A DNA stretch of 64,000 nt from Conus ventricosus. Its lineage: Eukaryota; Mollusca; Gastropoda; Neogastropoda; Conidae. Every line of letters starts with the position of its first letter. Position 1 is the first letter of the stretch. The stretch spans positions 13,703,026 to 13,767,025 of the forward strand of contig CM031628.1 in the NCBI GenBank assembly GCA_018398815.1, written 5' to 3'. Below the pieces are notes generated by a model that did not search any database, was not told where the DNA came from, and saw only the letters and a list, made by a program, of their open reading frames with translations. This document shows, one piece after another, positions 56,833-64,000 of the stretch. The position numbers and the translations under genes are program-made.

Positions 56833-57119
56833 TGGGAGAGAGAACAAAACAACAACAACTAAAACAAAACAAACCCTCAAAGAAAACTGACAACAATGCA
56901 GGACTGGATTGGTAAAACATCTTAAATGTGTGTGTGTGGTGTGTGTGCGTACGCGCACGTGTCTGGTGCGTGCGTGTGTGCATGCATGCTTGTGTTGTGT
57001 GTGTGTTGACATCAATGTGAAATGACATCATTTACGGAAATTTCCTGTTCAGGTAAAATGAGGGCCTTGCTGATAATGTTGCATGCAAGGCGAACCACAT
57101 GCACTCATGGACCACCAGC

Positions 57120-57285
57120 CTACACACACACAACACACACCAACACACACACACACACACACATCACAGAGAGAGAAGGAGAGAAATTGAGAGAGGTGGG
57201 TGAAAACAGTAAAATAAGGGGAGAGTTAAAAAAGGAGAAGGAAAGGCATGGGGGTGGAGGGGGGGGGGGGAGGGGGGGGAAGAGG
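57120..57285. repeat. CA / GA / G-rich simple repeat block
   Basis: CA repeat, then GA-rich and G-run sequence. The last unique sequence before the satellite lies just right of it. Confidence 0.85.
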
Positions 57286-57408
57286 ACGCAGACAGGTACT
57301 GAGGCAATGTGAGGACCAAAGGTGAGAGACCAAAGGAACATTTCAAGTTTTTATACTTATATTTGTGTATGTATGTAATTTATATATGTGTGATGTATAT
57401 ATATATTT

Positions 57409-60296
57409 TATATTGAATTATAAACAAAAGATTGCTCTTATGTCTTTGATGAAGTATAGGGGGTGATAGGCGCAATTCATATCTGCAGTGGTAGATGATT
57501 CTCTGACTAACTAACAGTATGTGCATGAGTGGGTGGTTTGGGGAAAAATTAAAATAAATGCTTCTTCAATAGGAGCCTTCCGCAAGCTTATTTTCACCAA
57601 GTGGGGAGACAATCCTCCAATAGGGAGGGAAATTCACTAACATATTACTCCTGGTCATTTACCGCCGATTTTTCGAAACTTGGTGGTTTCTCCTCTGTGA
57701 CCGCGGAAGTGGTAATTTGACTCCTCTGCCTTTTCTGTTTTAAGAAGAATGCAATCAGAAAAGGTTGGTGTGCAATCCGTAGTATGTTTGTTGATTTTTC
57801 AAAAAACAACCAAAGGTGCCATCTAAGAAGCAAAAGAAAATCATAAAAGAGCAAAACAAACATACATTTTCTTGTAAATAATAGAAATTTTCAAAACGTT
57901 ATCCTCTATGACACATGTGCTGAGGCTAGTTCGTGGTATGAATCAGGAAGGGACTAAAATACAACAAACTAATAATGACAAGGATAAAGTTCCACACAGT
58001 CCAGCTACATACAGAGCAGCTCGGTGTTACAATGACTGCAATAAATATTGAATTATAAACAAAGCTTGCTCTTATGTTCTTAGTTGACGAAATAGGGGGA
58101 GATACGCATTCATATCTGCAGTGGTTATGATTCTGCCTAACAATACAGTTGTGCTTGAGTGGGTGTTGGGTTAAAATAAATTAAATGCTTCTCAAAATGA
58201 GCCTTCAGCAAGCTTATATTCTCCAAGAGGGAGTCAATCCTCAGAAGAGGGTGGGAATACCTCACTAACATTTAACTCCTGGTCATATACCGATATTTTG
58301 AAACTTGGTGGTTTCTCCTCAGTGACGCGGAAAGTGGTAATTTGACTCTCTGCCTTTTCAGTTTTTTTAAGGAAGAGTGCAATCACCAGATCAGGTTGGT
58401 GTGCAATACGTAGTATGTTTGTTGTGTTTTCAAAAACAAACCTAAGGTGCCATCTAAGAAGCAAAAGAAAATCATAAAAGAGCAAAACAAAACTACATTT
58501 TCTTGTTTGAAATAGAAAATATAAAACGATATCCTATAAGACACTAGTGCTCGAGGGCTAGTGCATGGATTGAATCCGCAAGGGACTAAAATACAACAAC
58601 TAATAAATTCCAAGGATAAGTACCACACCGTTCCAGCACTTACTGAGCAGCTTGGTGTTGCAATGACTGACCAATATATATTGAATTATAAACAAGCTTG
58701 CTCTTATGTCTTGATTGAGAATTAGGGGGAGATACGCATTCATATCTTGCAGTGGTATGATGATTCTGCCTAACTAACAGTATGTGCATGAGTGGGAGAA
58801 TGGGGAAAAATAAAATAAATGCTTTCTCAAAATGAGCCTTCAGCAAGCTTTTATTCTCCAAGAGGGAGACTTCATCCAATAGGGAGGGAAAAATCACTAA
58901 CATATATCTCTGGTCATTTACGATATTTCGAAACTTTGGTGGTTTCTTCCCCCAGTGACCGCGGAAGTGGTAATTTGACTCTCTGCCTTTTCAGTTTTAA
59001 GAAGAATGCAATCCAGAAAAGGTTGGTGGCAATACCGTAGTTTGTTTGTTGAGTTTTCAAAAAACCTACCAAGGTGCCATCTAAGAAGCCATAAGAAAAA
59101 TCTTAAAAGAGCAAAAACAAACTAATTTCTTGTGAAAAAATAGAAAAAATATAAAATACGATATCCTCTATGACACAAGTGCTGAGGGCTAGTTCTTGGA
59201 ATGATCCCGCAAGGACTAAATACAACAACTAATAAATTCCAAGGTTAAGTACCACACAGTTTCCAGCATACTTACAGAGCAGCTTGGTGTTGCATTGACT
59301 GCCATTAAATATTGATTATAACAATGCTTGATCTTATGTTCTTAGATGAAGAAATAGGGGGAGATTACGCATTCTTTTCTGCAGTGGTAGATGATTATCA
59401 TAACTATCAGTATGTGCAGGAGTGGGGAAGGGGAAAAATAAAATAAATGCTTTCAAAATGAGCCTTCAGCAAGCTTATATTCTCCAAGAGGGAGACATCC
59501 TCCAAAGGGAGGAAAACTCACTAACATATAACTCTGGTCATTATACCGATATTTCGAAACTTGGTGGTTTCTTCCTCAGTGACCGCGGAAAGTGGTAATT
59601 TTGACTCCTCTGCCTTTTCAGTTTAAGAAGAATGCCAATCCCAGAAAAGGTTGGTGTGCAATACAGTAGTATGTTTGTTGGTTTTCAAAAAACCAACCAA
59701 GTGCCATCTAAGTAGCAAAAGTAAAATCATAAAAGAGCAAAACAAACTACATTTTCTTGTAAAAAAATAGAAATATAAAACGATATCCTCTAAGACACAA
59801 GTGCTGAGGGCTAGGTCTTGGATTGAATGCAAGGGACTAAAATACAAAACAAACTAATAAATTCCAAGGAAAGTACCCACCGTTCCTGCAATTTCAGAGC
59901 AGCTTGGTGTTGCGAATGACTGCAATAAATATTGAATGATAAACATAGCTTGCTCTTATGTCTTAGATTGACGAAATAGGGGGGAGCTTACGAATTCTTA
60001 TCTGCAGTGGTAGATTGATTCTGCCTAACTAAAAGTATGGTGCATGAGGGGTAATGGGGAAAAAATAAAATATTTGCTTCTCAAATGTGCTTCTGAAGCT
60101 TTTTATAGTCTCCAAGAGGGAGACATCCTCCATATAGGGAGGGAACTCACTAACATATAACTCCTGGTCATTTACCGATATTTCGGATAACTTTGGTGGT
60201 TTCTTCTCAGTGACCGCGGAAAGTGGTAATTTGATTCCTCTGCCTTTTCAGTTTTATGAAGAATGCAATCCCAGAAAAGGTTGGTGTGCAATACCG

Positions 60297-60327
<31 letters not shown>

Positions 60328-61285
60328 TTGTATGTTTGTTGAGTTTTCAAAAAAAAACCACCTAAGGTGCCATCTAAGAAGCAAAAGAAAATCATAAAAG
60401 AGCAAAAACCAACTACATTTTCTGTAAAAAAATAGAAAATATAAAACGTAATCCTCTAGGACACAAGTGTGAGGGCTAGTTCTGGAATGAATCCGCCAAG
60501 GGACTAAAATACAACAATAATAAATTACAAGGATAAAGTACCACACCGTTTACAGCAACTTTCAGAGCAGTTGTGTTGCAATGACTGCAATAAATTTTGA
60601 TTTATAAACAAAGCTTGCTCTTATGTATTAGATTGACGAAATTAGGGGGAGATACGCATACATATCTGCAGTGGTAGATGATTCTGCCTATCTAACAGTA
60701 TGTGCATGAAGTGGGTGAAGAGGGAAAAATAATATAAAGCTTCTCAAAATGAGCCTTCAGACAAGCTGATATTCACAAGGGGAGACATTCCTCCAATAGG
60801 GAGGGAACTCAATACACCTATAACTCTGGTCTATACCGATATTTCGTAACTTTGGGGTTTCTTCTCAGTGGACGCGGAATAGTGGTAATTGATCCTCTGC
60901 CTTTCAGTTTTAAGAAGAATGCAATCCCAGAAAGGTTGGTGTGCATTACCGTGTATGTTTGTTGAGTTTTCAAAAAACAAACCTAAGGTGCATCTAAGAA
61001 GCAAAAGAAATCATAAAGAGCAAACCTCTAACTACATTTTCTTTGTAAAAAATAGAAATATAAAACGATATCCTCTAAGACACAAGTGCTGTGGCTAGTT
61101 CTTGGAATGTATCCGCAAGGACTAAAATACAACAAACTTAATAAATCCTAGGTTAAGAATTAAATACCACACGTTTCCAGCAACTTACAGAGAAGATTGG
61201 TGTTGCAATGACTGCAATAAAGATTGAATTATAAACAAAGCTTGCTCTATATGTCTTAGATTGAGAATTAGGGGGAAGATACGCA
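57409..61285 (+). repeat. ~633-bp satellite DNA, forward array (about 6 monomers)
   Basis: The phrase 'attgaattataaac(a)aagc' marks monomer starts at 57412, 58048, 58679, 59312, 59932, 60597 and 61224, giving periods of 620-665 bp. Each monomer also carries 'gatacgcattcatatctgca', 'cctccaatagggaggg', 'cgaaacttggtggtttct' and 'gtgccatctaagaagcaaaa'. Copies differ mostly by small indels. A C-run of about 28 at 60297-60327 is private to one copy. No conserved ORF spans the monomer. Confidence 0.92.
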
Positions 61286-61297
61286 TTCATATTTGCA

Positions 61298-64000
61298 CAT
61301 TCTGTTAGTTAGGCAGAATCATCTACCACTGCAGATATGAATGGTATCTCCCCTATTTCTTCATTCTATGTCATAAGAGCAAGCTTTGTTTATAATTCAA
61401 TATTTATTGCAGGTCATTGCAACACAAGCTGCTCTGTAAGTTGCTGGAACGGTGGGTTACCTTTTTATCCTTGGGAATTTTTAGGTTTGTTGTATTTTTG
61501 TCCCTTGCGGATTCATTCCAGAACGCAAGCCACCTCAGCACTTTGTGTATTAGCGGATGGATATCGTTTTTATATTTTCTATTTTTTACAAGAAATGTGT
61601 TTGTTTTGCTCTTTTATGATTTTCTTTTGCTTCTTAGATGGCCTCCTTTGGTTGGTTTTTTTGTAAAAACTCAACAAACTACTACGGTATTGCTCACCAA
61701 CCTTTTCTGGATTGCATTCTTCTTAAAACTGAAATGGCAGAGGAGTCAAATACCACTTCGCGGTCACTGAGGAGAAACACCAAGTTTCGAAATATAGGTA
61801 TATGACCAGGAGTTATATGTTAGTGGAGTTTCCCTCCTTATTGGAGGATGTCTCCCTCTTGGAGTATATAAGCTTGCTGAAGGGCTCATTTTGAGGAAAG
61901 CATTTTATGTTATTTTTTTCCCCATTCACCACTCATGCACATACTGTTAGTTAGAGAATCATCTACACTGACAGATTTGAATGCGTATCTCCCCCTATTC
62001 TTCAATCTATGACATAAGAGCCAGCTTTGTTATATAATTCATTATTTATTGCAGTATTGCAAAACCAAGCTGCTCTGTAAGTTGCTGGAATCGGTGTTGG
62101 ATAATTTACCTTGGAATTATTTGTTTGTTGTATTTTAGTCACTTGCGGATTTCTTTCCATGAATACTCGCCTCAGCACTTGTGTCTTAGAGGATATCGTT
62201 TATATTTTCTAATTTTTTAAAAGAAAATGTAGTTTGTTTTGCTCTTTATGATTTTCTTTTGCTTCTTAGATGGACCCTTTGGTTGGTTTTTGGAACTCAA
62301 AAAAACATACTACGGTATTGCACACAACCTTTTCTGGATTGCTTTCTCTTAAAACTGAAAAGGCAGAGGAGTCAAATGACTACTTTCCGCGGGTCACTGA
62401 GGGAAACACCAAGTTTCGAATATCGGTATATGACCAGGTGTTATATGTTAGTGAGTTTCCTCCCTATTGGGGATGGATATGTCTCCCTCGTGGAGAATAT
62501 AGCTTGCTGAAGGCTCAATTTTGAGAAGATTTTTTTTATTTTTCCCATTTCAGCCATCTTGCAAATACTGTTAGTTAGGCAGAAATTCATCTACAAGGCC
62601 AGATGATGAATTGCGTATCTCCCCCTATTTCGTCAATCTAAGGACAGAGAGCAAGCTTTGTTGATAATTCAATATTTATTGCAGTCATTGCAAGCACCAA
62701 GCTGTCTGTAAGTTGCTGGAACGGTGTGGTACTTATCCTTGGGAATTTAGTAGTTTGTTTGTATTTTAGTCCCTTGCGGATTCATTCCAATGAACTTGCC
62801 CCTCAAGCACTTGTGTTTAGATGGTATCGTTTTATATCTTCTATTTTTTACAAGATAATGTAGTTTGTTTTTGCTCTTTTAGATTTTCTTTTGCTTCTTA
62901 GGATGGCACCTTTGGTGGTTTTTTGAAATCAACAAACTTACGACGGTATTCCACACCAACTTTTTCTGGATTGCATTCTTCTTAAAACTGAATAGGGCAG
63001 CGGAGTCCAAAATTACCACTTTCGCGGTCCTGTGGAGAGAAACCGCCAAGTTTCGAAATATCGGTATATGACCAGGTGTTTAGATGTAGTGAGTTATTCC
63101 CTCCCTATGGGAGGATGTCCTCCCTCTTGGAGAAATAGCTTGCTGAGGCTCATTTTGAGAAGCATTTATTATATTTTTCCCATTCACCCACGCATGCCTT
63201 CATACTGTTAGTTAGGCTGAATCATCTTCCACTGGCCAGTTATGATTGCGTATCTCCCCCTAATTTCTTCAAATTAAGACTTTAAGGTGCATGCTTTTGT
63301 TTATAATTAATATTTATTGCAGTCATTGCAACACCAAGCTGCTCTGTAAGGTTGCTGGAACGGTGTGGTACTTTCATTGGAATTTATCTAGTTTGTTGTA
63401 TTTTAGTCCCTTGCGGATTCATTCCAAGAAACTAGCCCCTCAGCACTTGGTGTCTTAGTGGTTATTCGTTTTATATTTTCTCATTTTTTACAAAGTGTAG
63501 TTTGTTTTGACTATTTTATGATATTCTTTTGCTTCTTAGATGGCACCTTTGGTTGTTGTTTGAAAAATCAAACAAACTACTACGGTATTGCACACCACCT
63601 TTTCTGGGATTGCATTCTTCTTAATACGAAAAAGGCCAGAGGATGTTCATATTACACTTTCCGACGGTCACTGAGTGAGAAACCACCAAGTTTCGAAATA
63701 TCGGTATATGGGGACAGCGTGTTTTATGTAGTGAGTTTCCCTCCCTATTGGAGGATGTCTCCCTCTTGGAGAATATAAGCTTGCTAAAGGCTCATTTTGA
63801 GAAGCATTTATTTTATTTTTCCCTTCACCCACTCTGGCAATACTATTTGTTAGGCAGAATCATTACCTCTGCAGATATGAATGGTTCTCCCCCTATTTTT
63901 CAATCTAAGACATTAAGAGCAAGCTTTGTTTATAATTCAATATTTATTGCGTCATTGCAACACCAAGCTGCTCTGTAAGTTGCTGGTACGGTGTGGTACT
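61298..64000 (-). repeat. ~633-bp satellite DNA, inverted array (about 4 monomers)
   Basis: Reverse complement of the same monomer; 'ataattcaatatttattgcag' or variants occur at about 61393, 62036, 62669, 63306 and 63935. It continues beyond the window end. Confidence 0.92.

Noticed and set aside
61298..64000. ORFs of 60-117 codons in the satellite
   Set aside because: Not conserved between monomers; frames differ from copy to copy.

Overview
The window is repeat-dominated nuclear DNA from an animal, most likely a mollusc. The evidence is split genes, tRNA-derived SINEs whose conserved body and tail look like those common in molluscan genomes, three families of Penelope-like retroelements (PLEs), a Ty3/Gypsy element, a Polinton/Maverick, and very abundant CA, GA, CAGA and TA microsatellites. 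There are three assembly gaps (2054-3053, 22409-22508, 47356-47455). Repeat copies differ by many single-base indels and nearly every mobile-element gene is frameshifted, so old decay and residual long-read consensus error are both likely and cannot be separated here.

Layout. 1-1500 is a second copy of a block at 21911-25800: a ~145-bp minisatellite followed by the 3' end of PLE family 2. 3054-5460 is a Ty3/Gypsy element with order gag zinc knuckle, protease, integrase, RNase H, then a 3' LTR. That LTR is split by a 6.8-kb complex PLE family 1 insertion (5461-12277, 11-bp target duplication) and resumes at 12289. 13.95-19.2 kb holds microsatellites, two SINEs and a ~59-bp minisatellite. A candidate two-exon cellular gene lies on the minus strand (exons at 21484-21534 and 19817-20080). 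The first exon of a secreted-protein gene, with a TATA box, is at 26750-26954 on the plus strand. PLE family 3, with inverted terminal arms, occupies 27632-30100.

The largest system is a ~15.9-kb Polinton/Maverick (about 31165-47125), bounded by terminal inverted repeats found by comparing the two ends. Protein-primed DNA polymerase B (plus), retroviral-type integrase (minus) and double-jelly-roll major capsid (plus) are recognisable. A minor-capsid candidate, a proline-rich membrane protein and several unassigned small proteins accompany them. The packaging ATPase and cysteine protease could not be found by eye. This is the gene set of an integrating, virus-like element, now broken by frameshifts.

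Right of it lie a solo Gypsy LTR (minus, 47456-48262), a fragment encoding a zinc-finger/BED-like N-terminus (49109-49508), a mostly featureless stretch with short minisatellites (49.5-57.3 kb), and a ~633-bp satellite from 57409 to the window end that reverses orientation at about 61290.
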